Assembly (NCBI RefSeq): GCF_002192255.1
Contig: NZ_CP021768.1
Span: 4,358,001 to 4,422,000, forward strand
DNA: 64,000 nucleotides
Source of the DNA: Stenotrophomonas sp. WZN-1
GTDB lineage: Bacteria > Pseudomonadota > Gammaproteobacteria > Xanthomonadales > Xanthomonadaceae
Direction: 5' to 3'
Made by a program: the position numbers and the translations under genes
The notes under the pieces: model-generated
Databases searched by the model: none
Seen by the model: the letters and a program-made list of their open reading frames with translations, nothing else
What the model was told of the DNA's origin: nothing
Part shown: positions 32,267 to 41,314 of the stretch, piece after piece
How positions within the stretch are numbered: position 1 is the stretch's first letter
How the letters are laid out: each line of letters begins with the position of its first letter

Positions 32267-33520
32267 ATGTCGATCCTGACACCTCGGTCGCCGCGCGCGG
32301 CCGGGCTCGTCGTCGCTGTGCTGCTGGGCCTGGCCCCGGCGGCATCGGCGATGGCGCAAGCCGCCCCTTCCTACGACACCCTGCTTGAACGCCTGGACCA
32401 GCTGCCCGGTACCCGTGTGGGTACGGCGCTGGCCGAGGCCGCCGACGCGCGCGCCGACCAGGCCCGCGCGTTGCCCAACCCTTCCCTCTCCTACTCCGCA
32501 GAGAACGCCTGGGGCACCGGCTCCTATGGCGGCATGGGCAAGGCCGATACCGTGCTTACCCTGTCCCAGCCGCTGGAGGTCTGGGGCCAGCGTGGCGCGC
32601 GTGTCCGTGCCGCCCGTGCCGAGGCACAGGCCGCCAACCTGCGTGGTGCCCAAAGCCGCAGCGACGTGGCCAGCCAGCTGGCGGTGGTCTACGCACAGGC
32701 GGAAAGTGCACTGCGCCGCTACTCCCTGGCCGAAGAGGCGCTGACCCTCACCCGCGATGACGCCAATGCGGTCAACGCGATGGTCAAGCAGGGCCGCGAA
32801 CCGCAGCTGCGCGCGGTGCAGGCGCAGAGCGAAGTGGCCAATGCCAGCGCTGCGCTGGATGAAGCGCAGGCGTTCCGCGACGCCGCGCTGGCCCGCCTGG
32901 CCGGTGCCGCGCTGCTGGATGCGCCGGTGCAATCGATCGACAACAGCCTGCTCGACCGTGCCCCGCCGCTGCCGCGTGGCGCCACCGACGTGGCGCTGGC
33001 CGTGCGCATCGCCGAAGCCGAAGCCGATGCAGCCGGCAAGCTGGTCGACGTGGAGCGCAAGCGCGCCCTGCCCGATCTGAGCGTCACCGCCGCGCAGACC
33101 CGCTTCCGCGAAGGCGGCGAGCGTGCCTACAACCTCGGGATCAGCCTCAGCATCCCGCTGTTCGACCGCAACCGCGGAGGCATCCGCGCCGCCAATGCCG
33201 ACCAGCGCGCGGCCGAGGCACGCCTGGACCAGCAGCGCCGCGACAGCGAGGCCGAACGCCTGTCTGCCGTGGCCGGGCTGAAGGCGGCCGGCAGCCGCAC
33301 CCGCGCCGCCGATGAAAGCGTGGTCGCCGCCGAAGAGGCGTATCGCCTCGCACGCGTCGGCTTCGACGCCGGACGCATCTCGCAGCTGGAACTGCGCAGC
33401 ACGCGCAGCGCCCTCATCGCCGCCCGCGGCACCGCCGTGGACGCGCGCCTGTCGCGCGTCGGCGCCGAAATCGATCTTGCCCGGCTTGAAGGGCGCGCAC
33501 CCTTTGTGGAGGCCAAATGA
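32267..33520 (+). CDS. czcC: CzcC-type outer-membrane factor (TolC family)
   Basis: A 417-residue TolC-family outer-membrane channel. A signal peptide ends near SAMAQA, residue 32. Two repeats of long amphipathic helices rich in Ala, Glu and Arg follow (for example LEVWGQRGARVRAARAEAQ and LAVRIAEAEADAAGKLVDVE), as in OEP proteins. It completes the trans-envelope conduit formed with CzcB and CzcA. Its stop overlaps the czcB ATG (ATGA). Confidence 0.9.
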   Translation: MSILTPRSPRAAGLVVAVLLGLAPAASAMAQAAPSYDTLLERLDQLPGTRVGTALAEAADARADQARALPNPSLSYSAENAWGTGSYGGMGKADTVLTLSQPLEVWGQRGARVRAARAEAQAANLRGAQSRSDVASQLAVVYAQAESALRRYSLAEEALTLTRDDANAVNAMVKQGREPQLRAVQAQSEVANASAALDEAQAFRDAALARLAGAALLDAPVQSIDNSLLDRAPPLPRGATDVALAVRIAEAEADAAGKLVDVERKRALPDLSVTAAQTRFREGGERAYNLGISLSIPLFDRNRGGIRAANADQRAAEARLDQQRRDSEAERLSAVAGLKAAGSRTRAADESVVAAEEAYRLARVGFDAGRISQLELRSTRSALIAARGTAVDARLSRVGAEIDLARLEGRAPFVEAK

Positions 33521-34722
33521 CTCTCTCCCGTACCTTCCCGCTGATCGGCGGCGTGCTGCTGACCGTGCTGCTGGCCGGCTGCGCCGGCAATGCGCAGACG
33601 CCTGCCAATGAAGACCCCGCTGCGGCCAAGGCCGGCACCGACGATGGCCACGGGCATGCCGCCGACAGCAAACAGGCCAAGGCGGAAACCGCCAAGGCCC
33701 CGGCCGACGCCGATGAAGGCGTGGTGCAGTTGACGCCTGAGCAGATCAAGGCGTCCGGTATTGAAGTGGTCGCGATCGGCCGCGGCGGCGGTGGCTCCAC
33801 GCGCCTGTCAGGCCGCGTCGAGCCGTCGGTGGGCGCACGCGCGTCGGTGGCCTCCACGGTGACCGGCCGCGTCGAACGCGTGCTGGTCGCGCCGGGCACG
33901 GCGGTGAAGCAGAACCAGGCACTGGCGATCGTGGTCAGTGGCGAGGCCGCGGTGTTCCGCGCCAATGCGCTGGCCGCTTCGGCCGAAGCCGAGGCCGCGC
34001 GCCTGGCCTATGGCCGCGACAAGGCGCTGGTCGACCAGGGCGTGGTCGCCCGCCAGGAACTGGAGGCCTCGCGCGCCCGCTCGCTGGCGGCACAGGCCCA
34101 GGCCGCTGCCGCGCAGGCACAGGCCGCCGCCAACGGTGCGCCCGATGCCAGTGGCCGCGTGCGCATCACCAGCCCGGTGGCCGGCATCGTCGGCAACGTG
34201 CAGGTCACCCCGGGTGGCGTGGTCGCTGCCGGCAGCGCGGTGGCCGATGTCGCCGACCCGTCGATGAACGAACTGGTGTTCACCGCGCCGCCCGCGCTGG
34301 CCGCACAGGTCACGCCCGGCATGAAGCTGGAAGTGAGCGTGCCGGGTGGCAGCTTCACCGCCACCGTCACCGGTTCGGCCGCCGATGTGCGCCAGCAGGG
34401 CGGCGTCGCGGTGATCCGCGCCACGCCGGTGGATGCTTCGCTGCCGCCGGCCGGTTCGCCGGTTTCGGCGGTGGTGGTCACCGAAGGCCAGGACGGTTCG
34501 CTCAGCGTGCCCGCCGATGCGGTGCAGAACGTTGATGGCAGCAGCGCGGTGTTCGTCGCCGTCGATGGCGGCTTCAAGGCGCAGCCGGTGCTGGCCGGGC
34601 GCCGTGCCGGCGACCGCATCGAGATCCTCGGTGGGCTGACCGGCAACGAGCGCATCGTCGGTGCCAACGCCTTCCTGCTCAAGGCCGAACTGGCCAAGGG
34701 CGAAGCCGAGCACGGCCACTGA
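33517..34722 (+). CDS. czcB: CzcB-type periplasmic adaptor (membrane-fusion protein)
   Basis: A 401-residue lipoprotein adaptor: lipobox VLLAGCAG places the acylated Cys near residue 22. A His/Asp-containing linker (DDGHGHAADSK) follows, which may carry metal. Then come the lipoyl/barrel-sandwich half (about 85-150), a hairpin of Ala/Glu helices (LAASAEAEAARLAYGRDK), the other lipoyl half (RITSPVAGIVGNVQVTPG) and a beta-barrel. The gene overlaps czcC by 4 bases and precedes czcA by 10. Confidence 0.92.
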   Translation: MTLSRTFPLIGGVLLTVLLAGCAGNAQTPANEDPAAAKAGTDDGHGHAADSKQAKAETAKAPADADEGVVQLTPEQIKASGIEVVAIGRGGGGSTRLSGRVEPSVGARASVASTVTGRVERVLVAPGTAVKQNQALAIVVSGEAAVFRANALAASAEAEAARLAYGRDKALVDQGVVARQELEASRARSLAAQAQAAAAQAQAAANGAPDASGRVRITSPVAGIVGNVQVTPGGVVAAGSAVADVADPSMNELVFTAPPALAAQVTPGMKLEVSVPGGSFTATVTGSAADVRQQGGVAVIRATPVDASLPPAGSPVSAVVVTEGQDGSLSVPADAVQNVDGSSAVFVAVDGGFKAQPVLAGRRAGDRIEILGGLTGNERIVGANAFLLKAELAKGEAEHGH

Positions 34723-34732
34723 GGAGGCGACC

Positions 34733-37700
34733 ATGTTCAAGCTGATCATTGAAACAGCGGTGCGCCACCGCTGGCTGGTGGTGTTCATGGCGGCGCTGAT
34801 CGCTGCCGTGGGCCTGTTCCAGCTGGGCAAGCTGCCGATCGACGCAGTACCGGACATCACCAACCGCCAGGTGCAGATCAACACGGTGGCACCGGCGCTG
34901 CCCCCGGAGCAGATCGAGCGGCAGGTGACCTATCCGCTGGAAACCGCGCTGGCCGGCATTCCCGGCCTGACCACCACGCGTTCGCTGTCGCGCAATGGCT
35001 TCTCGCAGGTGACCGCGATCTTCACCGATGCGACCGACATCTACTTCGCCCGCCAGCAGGTGGCCGAACGCATGCGCGAGGCATCCGAAGACCTGCCCGA
35101 TGGCGCGTCGCCGATGCTGTCGCCGGTCACCACCGGCCTCGGCGAAGTGCTGATGTGGACCGTGGACTTCACCACGTTCGATCCAGCCAGGCTGGCCAAG
35201 CCCGGTGAAGCCGGCTGGCAGGCCGGTGAGGTCTACCGCACGCCGGAAGGCAACCTGCTGCGTACGCCGGAAGAACGCGCCACCTACCTGCGCACCGTGC
35301 AGGACTGGATCATCGCGCCGCAGATGCGTTCCAGCCCGGGGCTGGCCGGCGTCGATACGGTCGGTGGTTATGTAAAGGAATATGGCGTGCATCCGGACAG
35401 CGCCCGACTGGCCGCGCACGGCCTCGGTCTGGCCGATCTGGTCACTGCCCTGCAGCGCTCCAACGTGCAGGCCGGTGCCGGGTTCGTACAGCGTGCCGGC
35501 GAAGGCCTGGTGGTACGTGCTGACGGCCTGGCGCTGACCACCGAGGATCTGGCACAGGCCCCGGTGGCCACCCGCAATGGCGTGGTGGTGCGCGTGTCCG
35601 ATGTGGCCGAGGTCGAGCTGAGCCGCGCACCGCGCCTGGGTGCGGCCAGCCGCAACGGCCACGAAGCCGTGCTGGGCACCGCGCTGATGATTGCCGGCGG
35701 CAACAGCCGCACCGTGGCCCAGGCCGCGGCCGCGCGCCTGGAGCAGGTGAACACGTCGCTGCCGGCCGACATCGTGGCGGCACCGGTGCTGGACCGCAGC
35801 GTGCTGGTCAATTCCACCATCAAGACCGTGGCCAAGAACCTCACCGAGGGCGCGCTGCTGGTGGTGGTGGTGCTGTTCCTGCTGCTGGGCAACCTGCGTG
35901 CGGCGACGATCACCGCGCTGGTGATTCCGCTGTCGTTCCTGTTCGCGGTGATCGGCATGAGCCGCTTCGGCATCAGCGGCAACCTGATGAGCCTGGGTGC
36001 GCTGGACTTCGGCATCCTGGTGGACGGTGCAGTGATCGTGGTCGAGTCGACGCTGCTGATGCTGGGCCAGCGCCGTGCCGAACTGGGCCGTGCGTTGACC
36101 GCGATGGAACGCCTGCGCGTGGCCGCCGATTCGGCCATGAAGATGGCGCGCCCTGCGGCCTTCGGCCAGTTGATCATCCTGCTGGTGTTCGCGCCGATCC
36201 TCACGCTGGAAGGTGTGGAGGGCAAGACGTTCCACCCGATGGCGGCGACCTTCATGCTGGCCCTGGTCGGTGCCTTCATCTTCTCCTTCACCTTCGTGCC
36301 GGCGATGGCCGCACTGCTGGTGCGCGAGCCGAAGGTCAAGGACGGTGATGCGCATGCCGATGATGGCGAGCACGAGACGAAACTGATCCGCGTGCTGCGT
36401 GCGCGCATCGAACCGGTGGTGCGCAAGGCCGTGGCGCATCCGCGCACGGTACTGGCTGGTGCGGTAATGATGGTGGTGGTGGGCGTCGGCTCTTTCTCGC
36501 TGCTGGGCCGCGAGTTCATGCCGACGCTGGATGAAGGCAACGTGGCGATGCAGGCCCTGCGCGTGCCGTCGACCTCGCTGGAACAGTCACTGGCGATGCA
36601 GCTGGCACTGGAAAGGGCAATCGCCAAGCAGCCGGAAGTGGAGACCGTGTTCTCGCGCACCGGTACCGCCGAGGCGGCGATCGACCCGATGCCGACCAAC
36701 ATCTCCGACAGCGTGATCGTGCTGAAGCCACGCAAGGACTGGCCCGATCCGAAGCTGGGCAAGGACGCGCTGGTGGCGCGCTTCGAAACGCTGGCCGGAC
36801 AGCAGCTGGGCAACAGCTTCGAGTTCAGCCAGCCGATCGAGCTGCGCTTCAACGAACTGATTTCCGGCGTGCGTACCGATCTGGCGGTGATGATCTTCGG
36901 CGATGACTTCAGCCAGCTGCAGAAGGTGGCCGACCAGGTGGCGTTGAAGCTGCGTGCGGTGAACGGTGCGGCCGACGTGCGGGTGGAACAGATCTCCGGC
37001 CTGCCCACGCTCAATGTGGCCATCGACCACGTGGCGGCGGCGCAGTACGGCCTGACTGCCGCGGACGTGAGCGATGCACTGTCCACCGGCATCGGTGGTG
37101 CTGCGGCCGGCAAGATCTTCGAGGGCGACCGTCGCTTCAACGTGGTGGTGCGCCTGGACGATGCCTCGCGCAACGATCCGGACCAGCTCGCATCACTGCC
37201 GATCGCCACGCCATCGGGGCTGGTGATTCCGCTGTCGTCGGTCGCGCGCATCACGGTCAGCGAAGGGCCGAACCAGATCAGCCGCAACAACGGCAGCCGC
37301 CGCGTGGTGGTGCAGGCCAACGTGCGTGGGCGTGATCTGGGTGGCTTCGTCGGTGAAGCACAAGCGGCGGTGGCCGACGTGGCGCTGCCACCGGGTGCCT
37401 ACCTGACCTGGGGCGGCCAGTTCGAGAACCTGCAGCGCGCTGAGAAGCGGCTGGCGACGGTGGTGCCGGTGGTGTTCCTGCTGATCGGCAGCCTGCTGTT
37501 CATGGCCCTGCGCAGCGGCAAGGAGGCCATTCTGGTGTTCAGCTGCGTGCCGTTGGCGCTGGTCGGCGGCATCCTCGCGCTGCTGCTGCGTGGCATGCCG
37601 TTCTCGGTGTCGGCGGCGGTCGGCTTCATCGCCGTCTCCGGCGTGGCCACCTTGAATGGTCTGGTGTTGATGCAGGCGATCCGCGAACGCCTGGATGCCG

Positions 37701-37942
37701 GTGAACTGCCATTGCAGGCGGCGATCAACGGTGCCTCCAGCCGTATCCGCGCGGTGCTGACCACGGCGCTGGTGGCGATCGTCGGCTTCATACCGATGGC
37801 GATCGCCAGCGGTTCCGGTGCCGAGGTGCAGAAGCCGTTGGCGACGGTGGTGATCGGTGGCCTGATCACCGCCACCGTGCTGACCCTGCTGGTGCTGCCG
37901 ACTTTCGCGGCACGGGTGGCCAAGCCGCGGGCGGTGGGGTGA
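34733..37942 (+). CDS. czcA: CzcA-type heavy-metal RND efflux pump
   Basis: A 1069-residue HME-RND transporter that exports divalent cations (Co, Zn or Cd by family) by proton antiport. The HME signature DFGILVDGAVIVVES lies in helix 4 at about residues 425-439, with the proton-relay Asp425 and Asp431. Twelve membrane helices and two large periplasmic loops (about 35-340 and 560-870) are evident. The ATG at 34733 has GAGGAGG upstream. The metal cannot be fixed by eye, but this signature is the CzcA rather than CusA type. No metal-sensing regulator lies in this part of the window. Confidence 0.94.
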   Translation: MFKLIIETAVRHRWLVVFMAALIAAVGLFQLGKLPIDAVPDITNRQVQINTVAPALPPEQIERQVTYPLETALAGIPGLTTTRSLSRNGFSQVTAIFTDATDIYFARQQVAERMREASEDLPDGASPMLSPVTTGLGEVLMWTVDFTTFDPARLAKPGEAGWQAGEVYRTPEGNLLRTPEERATYLRTVQDWIIAPQMRSSPGLAGVDTVGGYVKEYGVHPDSARLAAHGLGLADLVTALQRSNVQAGAGFVQRAGEGLVVRADGLALTTEDLAQAPVATRNGVVVRVSDVAEVELSRAPRLGAASRNGHEAVLGTALMIAGGNSRTVAQAAAARLEQVNTSLPADIVAAPVLDRSVLVNSTIKTVAKNLTEGALLVVVVLFLLLGNLRAATITALVIPLSFLFAVIGMSRFGISGNLMSLGALDFGILVDGAVIVVESTLLMLGQRRAELGRALTAMERLRVAADSAMKMARPAAFGQLIILLVFAPILTLEGVEGKTFHPMAATFMLALVGAFIFSFTFVPAMAALLVREPKVKDGDAHADDGEHETKLIRVLRARIEPVVRKAVAHPRTVLAGAVMMVVVGVGSFSLLGREFMPTLDEGNVAMQALRVPSTSLEQSLAMQLALERAIAKQPEVETVFSRTGTAEAAIDPMPTNISDSVIVLKPRKDWPDPKLGKDALVARFETLAGQQLGNSFEFSQPIELRFNELISGVRTDLAVMIFGDDFSQLQKVADQVALKLRAVNGAADVRVEQISGLPTLNVAIDHVAAAQYGLTAADVSDALSTGIGGAAAGKIFEGDRRFNVVVRLDDASRNDPDQLASLPIATPSGLVIPLSSVARITVSEGPNQISRNNGSRRVVVQANVRGRDLGGFVGEAQAAVADVALPPGAYLTWGGQFENLQRAEKRLATVVPVVFLLIGSLLFMALRSGKEAILVFSCVPLALVGGILALLLRGMPFSVSAAVGFIAVSGVATLNGLVLMQAIRERLDAGELPLQAAINGASSRIRAVLTTALVAIVGFIPMAIASGSGAEVQKPLATVVIGGLITATVLTLLVLPTFAARVAKPRAVG

Positions 37943-37951
37943 TGTGATGCC

Positions 37952-37990
37952 GGGGTCGGAGCCCTTTCCGTGGGAAAGGGTTCCGACCCC
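37952..37990. repeat. Stable hairpin of a second repeat type after czcA
   Basis: GGGGTCGGAGCCCTTTCC, loop GTGG, then GAAAGGGTTCCGACCCC. It is not a GTAG-footed palindrome. Its position 10 bases after the czcA stop suits a transcript-end hairpin, but there is no T-run. I recall similar GGGGTCGGA...TCCGACCCC hairpins as abundant in Stenotrophomonas genomes. Confidence 0.7.
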
Positions 37991-38009
37991 GTCTACCGCG
38001 CTTCGCGCT

Positions 38010-38070
38010 CGCCGGGCATGGCCCGGCGCTACCACCGCACGTTCCGGTAGCGCCGGGCCATGCCCGGCGA
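38010..38070. repeat. SMAG-type REP dimer (tail to tail)
   Basis: CGCCGGGCATGGCCCGGCGC then TACC, and the facing GGTAGCGCCGGGCCATGCCC. The two GTAG feet face each other across a 13-base spacer. It lies between the convergent czcA and DUF885 genes. Confidence 0.85.
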
Positions 38071-38079
38071 CGCGTCGGG

Positions 38080-39852
38080 TCAGGCCTTCTTGCGCTCAGC
38101 GATGTAGGCCTGGATCTGCTGTTCCAGCACCGGCAGCGGCACCGAGCCCTGCTTGAGCAGGGTGTCGTGGAAGCCCTTGATGTCGAACTTGTCGCCCAGC
38201 TCCTTCTCGGCCTGCGCACGCAGGCGCACGATGGCGATCTCGCCCAGCTTGTAGCTCAGCGCCTGGCCCGGCCAGGAGATGTAGCGGTCCACTTCGGTGG
38301 TGACTTCATGCTCGCTCAGCGCGGTGTGGTCACGCAGGTAGGCCAACGCCTGTTCGCGGGTCCAGCCCTTGCTGTGCACACCGGTGTCGATCACCAGGCG
38401 CGCCGCGCGCCACATTTCGTAGGTCAGGCGACCGAAATCCTCGTACGGGGTTTCGTAGATGCCCATCTCCACGCCCAGCTTCTCGCAGTACAGCGCCCAG
38501 CCTTCGCCATAGGCAGAGATGTAGGCGTTGCGGCGGAACTCGGGCAGGTTCTTCTGCTCGGCGGCAATCGCCCCCTGCAGCGAGTGGCCCGGGTCGGATT
38601 CATGCAGGGTCAGCGCCGGCAGGTTGTACAACGGGCGCGACGGCAGGTTGTAGGTGTTGAGCCAGTAGGTGCCCATGCCACCACGGCCGGCGGTCCAGAA
38701 CGGTGCGATGTCCGGCGGCACCGGCACGATGGTGAAGCGCGCACGTGGCAGCGTCATGTACTTGCCGAGCTGGCCGTCGGCCCGCTTGGAGATCCATGCC
38801 GCGCGCGACAGCAGCTCCTCCGGGGTCTTGGCGTAGAACTGCGGATCGGTGCGCAGGAAGGTCAGGAACTCGGCGAAGCTGCCCTTGAACTTCACCTGCT
38901 TGATGATGTCGTTCATTTCCTTCTGGATGCGCTCGACTTCACCCAGGCCGATGCGGTGGATCTCGTCCGGCGACAGGTCCAGCGTGGTGTATTCGTGGAT
39001 CTGCTGCTTGTAGTACGCCTTGCCGTCCGGCATCGCTTCGGCGGCCAGGGTGGTGCGCGCCTGCGGCACGTATTCGTTGACGAAGAAGGTGCGCAGCTGC
39101 TGGAACGCCGGCACGACCTTGCCGCTGATCGCCGCGCGCGCCTGCGCCTGCAGCCTGGCCTGTTCGGCGGCCGGGATGCTGTTGGGCAGCTTCTTGAACG
39201 GCGCGTACAGCGGCGACTCGGTCGGGTCTTTCAGCTCGGCGACGGTGGCGATGGACACTTCGCGACCATCGAGCACGGCACGCGGCACGCTGAAGCCACG
39301 CTTCAGGCCGGCCCGCATGTTCTCGGTCTGCTGGCCGAAGTAGCGCGGCACATCGTTCAGGCGGGCGATGTAGTTCTGGTAGTCCTGCGCGGTCTTCATC
39401 TCGCGCCGGGCCATGAAGGACAGGTTGGACCAGAACGAGGAGTCGGCGTTGAACGGCATCTCGTAGCCGCGCAGGCGCGTCTCTTCGGCCAGGTTGAACA
39501 CCTGGTCGTGGTAGATCGCGTAGTTGACCTGGTTGTCGGGCGACAGGGTCTTCGGATCGATCTTCTTCAGCGCGGCGAGGGTTTCGTCCCACACCTTCAG
39601 GCGTGCCTGCTGCGCAGCCGGGCCGATGTCGGGCATGCGGGTGGCGTTGGCCGGGGCGTCCTCGTCCTCGCTGGCTTCACCGCCGCCCTGCTGGCGCCAC
39701 TTCCATTCCTTCTCGTACAGCGCGCGGAAGGCGGCGTCGGCGGGCGATTCAGTGGCCACGCTGGCCGGTGCGGCGGTGGCGGGCGGCGCGGCCAGGGCCA
39801 CGGCGGGGGCGGACAGGGCGATCAGCAGGGCAACGGCAAGACGGGTTTTCAC
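38080..39852 (-). CDS. DUF885 family (putative metallopeptidase-like) exported protein
   Basis: A 590-residue exported protein. GTG at 39852 starts the signal peptide VKTRLAVALLIALSAPAVAL, with cleavage near residue 24. A long helical body follows. The DUF885 hallmark HESDPGHSLQ, an HExxxGH-like metal motif, lies near residue 420. Distant similarity to gluzincin-type carboxypeptidases suggests peptide hydrolysis, but this is not shown. In-frame sequence up to 40143 crosses a SMAG cluster and is rejected. Confidence 0.88.
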   Translation of the reverse strand: MKTRLAVALLIALSAPAVALAAPPATAAPASVATESPADAAFRALYEKEWKWRQQGGGEASEDEDAPANATRMPDIGPAAQQARLKVWDETLAALKKIDPKTLSPDNQVNYAIYHDQVFNLAEETRLRGYEMPFNADSSFWSNLSFMARREMKTAQDYQNYIARLNDVPRYFGQQTENMRAGLKRGFSVPRAVLDGREVSIATVAELKDPTESPLYAPFKKLPNSIPAAEQARLQAQARAAISGKVVPAFQQLRTFFVNEYVPQARTTLAAEAMPDGKAYYKQQIHEYTTLDLSPDEIHRIGLGEVERIQKEMNDIIKQVKFKGSFAEFLTFLRTDPQFYAKTPEELLSRAAWISKRADGQLGKYMTLPRARFTIVPVPPDIAPFWTAGRGGMGTYWLNTYNLPSRPLYNLPALTLHESDPGHSLQGAIAAEQKNLPEFRRNAYISAYGEGWALYCEKLGVEMGIYETPYEDFGRLTYEMWRAARLVIDTGVHSKGWTREQALAYLRDHTALSEHEVTTEVDRYISWPGQALSYKLGEIAIVRLRAQAEKELGDKFDIKGFHDTLLKQGSVPLPVLEQQIQAYIAERKKA

Positions 39853-39941
39853 GAGCACAGGTTCCCGGGAAGGCAGACCCCGATCATGGCACCCCCCACC
39901 GCCCGTGGCATGGGACGAAGGTCCTGCCTTGGCCGTGCCCA

Positions 39942-40149
39942 GTAGCTGCCGACCTTGGTCGGCACGCGGGGAGACCCAGCGCCGAAGGCGCACGGTAGCG
40001 CGGGGCCATGCCCCGCGAGCGCGCAGCGCGGCCGACGGATACAGCCGCCGGGCATGGCCCGGCGCTACCGGTGCACGGCCGCTCTGGTAGCTGCCAACCT
40101 TGGTTGGCACCCGGAGAATCCCAGCGCCGACCAAGGTCGGCATCTACCG
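39942..40149. repeat. Cluster of five SMAG-type REP units
   Basis: Five GTAG/CTAC-footed palindromes in 208 bases, at about 39942-39967, 39994-40017, 40045-40069, 40086-40110 and 40124-40149. Core sequences differ (TGCCGACCTTGGTCGG, GCGGGGCCATGCCCCG, CGGGCATGGCCCGG, TGCCAACCTTGGTTGG), so the cluster mixes SMAG subfamilies. It fills the 302-base gap between the DUF885 and LAB_N genes. Confidence 0.88.
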
Positions 40150-40154
40150 AAGAC

Positions 40155-40502
40155 CTAGTGGCTGGCCCTGTCCCGCTTCCAGCCCCGGTGCTTGATGTCC
40201 AGGTGCAGGCTGTACAGCGCGGTGAACGCCGGGAACAGGTTCTGCAGCACGCCCACCGAGTCCTGCTTGGCCGAGAACAGGAAGTAGCTCAGCGTCATCA
40301 GGCTGCCGACCACGCTCATGTACCAGAACAGGCGCGGGATCACCGGCTTGCCTGCACGCTTGGAGGCGACGAACTGGACCAGCCAGCGGCCACCGAACAT
40401 CAGCGCGCCGGTGTAGCCGATCAGCTTCCAGCCGGTCACATGCAGGCCGGTCCAGTACAGCCAGGTCAGGGGCTGGTCGAGCCAGTGCAGCTCCAGATCC
40501 AT
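40155..40502 (-). CDS. Lipid A biosynthesis N-terminal (LAB_N) domain protein
   Basis: A 115-residue membrane protein with three hydrophobic segments (WLYWTGLHVTGWKLIGYTGA, GRWLVQFVAS, then IPRLFWYMSVVGSLMTLSYF). The pattern fits the LAB_N domain (PF07578), which lacks a known activity. The ATG at 40502 overlaps the stop of the GT2 gene by one base. The pairing with a dolichyl-phosphate-mannose-like transferase suggests these two modify or flip a lipid-linked sugar. Confidence 0.83.
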   Translation of the reverse strand: MDLELHWLDQPLTWLYWTGLHVTGWKLIGYTGALMFGGRWLVQFVASKRAGKPVIPRLFWYMSVVGSLMTLSYFLFSAKQDSVGVLQNLFPAFTALYSLHLDIKHRGWKRDRASH

Positions 40503-41224
40503 CAACGCTCCTCCACCGCAGTGCGCTTGCTGCGGGTGATCAGCCAGGCCACGCCACGCAGGTCACGGATGCCGACCAGCGCACGGCCGAGGTTGTTGTA
40601 CTTGGAGACACCGGCGGTGCGGTGGCGGTGATTGACCGGCACGCTGGTGGTCTTCCAGCCGGCACGCTGCATCAGCGCCGGCAGGTAGCGGTGCATGTGG
40701 TCGAAGTACGGCAGGTCGAGGAACGCACTGCGTTCGAACAGCTTGATGCCGCAACCGGTGTCGGGCGTATCGTCGCGCAGCATGCGTGCACGGATGGCAT
40801 TGGCCCACTTGCTGGCCCAGCGCTTGCTGCCGCTGTCCTGGCGGTTGACGCGCCAGCCGGCGAACAGCTTCACCTGCGCCTCGGCGGCGTCGCGCGCGGC
40901 GAGCAGCTTGGGAATATCGGCCGGATCGTTCTGGCCATCGCCATCCAGGGTCGCGATCCACGGCGCCCGCGCGTGCTTGACGCCGGTGCGCACGGCGGTG
41001 CTCTGCCCGCTCTGGTTCACATGGTGCAGCACGCGCAGTTCCGGCGTGGTCGCCTTCAGGCCCTGCAGCACCGCCAGGGTGTCATCGCGCGAGTGATCGT
41101 CGATGTAGACGATCTCGAACGGCAACCGCCCACGCAGCGCGGCGGTGATTTCGGCGACCAGCGGGGCGACATTATCGCGCTCGTTGAATACCGGGACGAC
41201 AACGGAAAGCTCGGGTTGGCTCAT
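40502..41224 (-). CDS. GT2-family glycosyltransferase (dolichyl-phosphate mannose synthase-like)
   Basis: A 240-residue GT-A enzyme without C-terminal membrane helices. Motifs: SVVVPVFNERDNVAPLV at the N-terminus, the DxD-like DGDGQNDP at about residue 97, and TGCGIKLFERSAF. Relatives (ArnC, DPM1) attach a sugar to a polyprenyl phosphate. The ATG at 41224 is chosen over an upstream ATG 5 codons earlier. It is coupled to the LAB_N gene, so the product probably joins a lipid-linked sugar path, for example LPS or lipid A decoration. Confidence 0.9.
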   Translation of the reverse strand: MSQPELSVVVPVFNERDNVAPLVAEITAALRGRLPFEIVYIDDHSRDDTLAVLQGLKATTPELRVLHHVNQSGQSTAVRTGVKHARAPWIATLDGDGQNDPADIPKLLAARDAAEAQVKLFAGWRVNRQDSGSKRWASKWANAIRARMLRDDTPDTGCGIKLFERSAFLDLPYFDHMHRYLPALMQRAGWKTTSVPVNHRHRTAGVSKYNNLGRALVGIRDLRGVAWLITRSKRTAVEER

Positions 41225-41314
41225 AAGGCACTCGGCCAAAGGGGGGACAAAGACCGCGCATTCTCCGAAACCGAGGTTATCCGAAGATGAACCCCGCGGC
41301 GTGAGGATCCATCC

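Noticed and set aside
34679-36439. 586-codon minus-strand ORF opposite czcA
   Set aside because: Shadow frame, His/Gln-rich with no domain; czcA is complete on the other strand.
39942-40149. CRISPR-like array
   Set aside because: Units are GTAG-footed palindromes of mixed sequence with irregular spacing; there are no identical direct repeats, no unique spacers of constant length and no cas genes.
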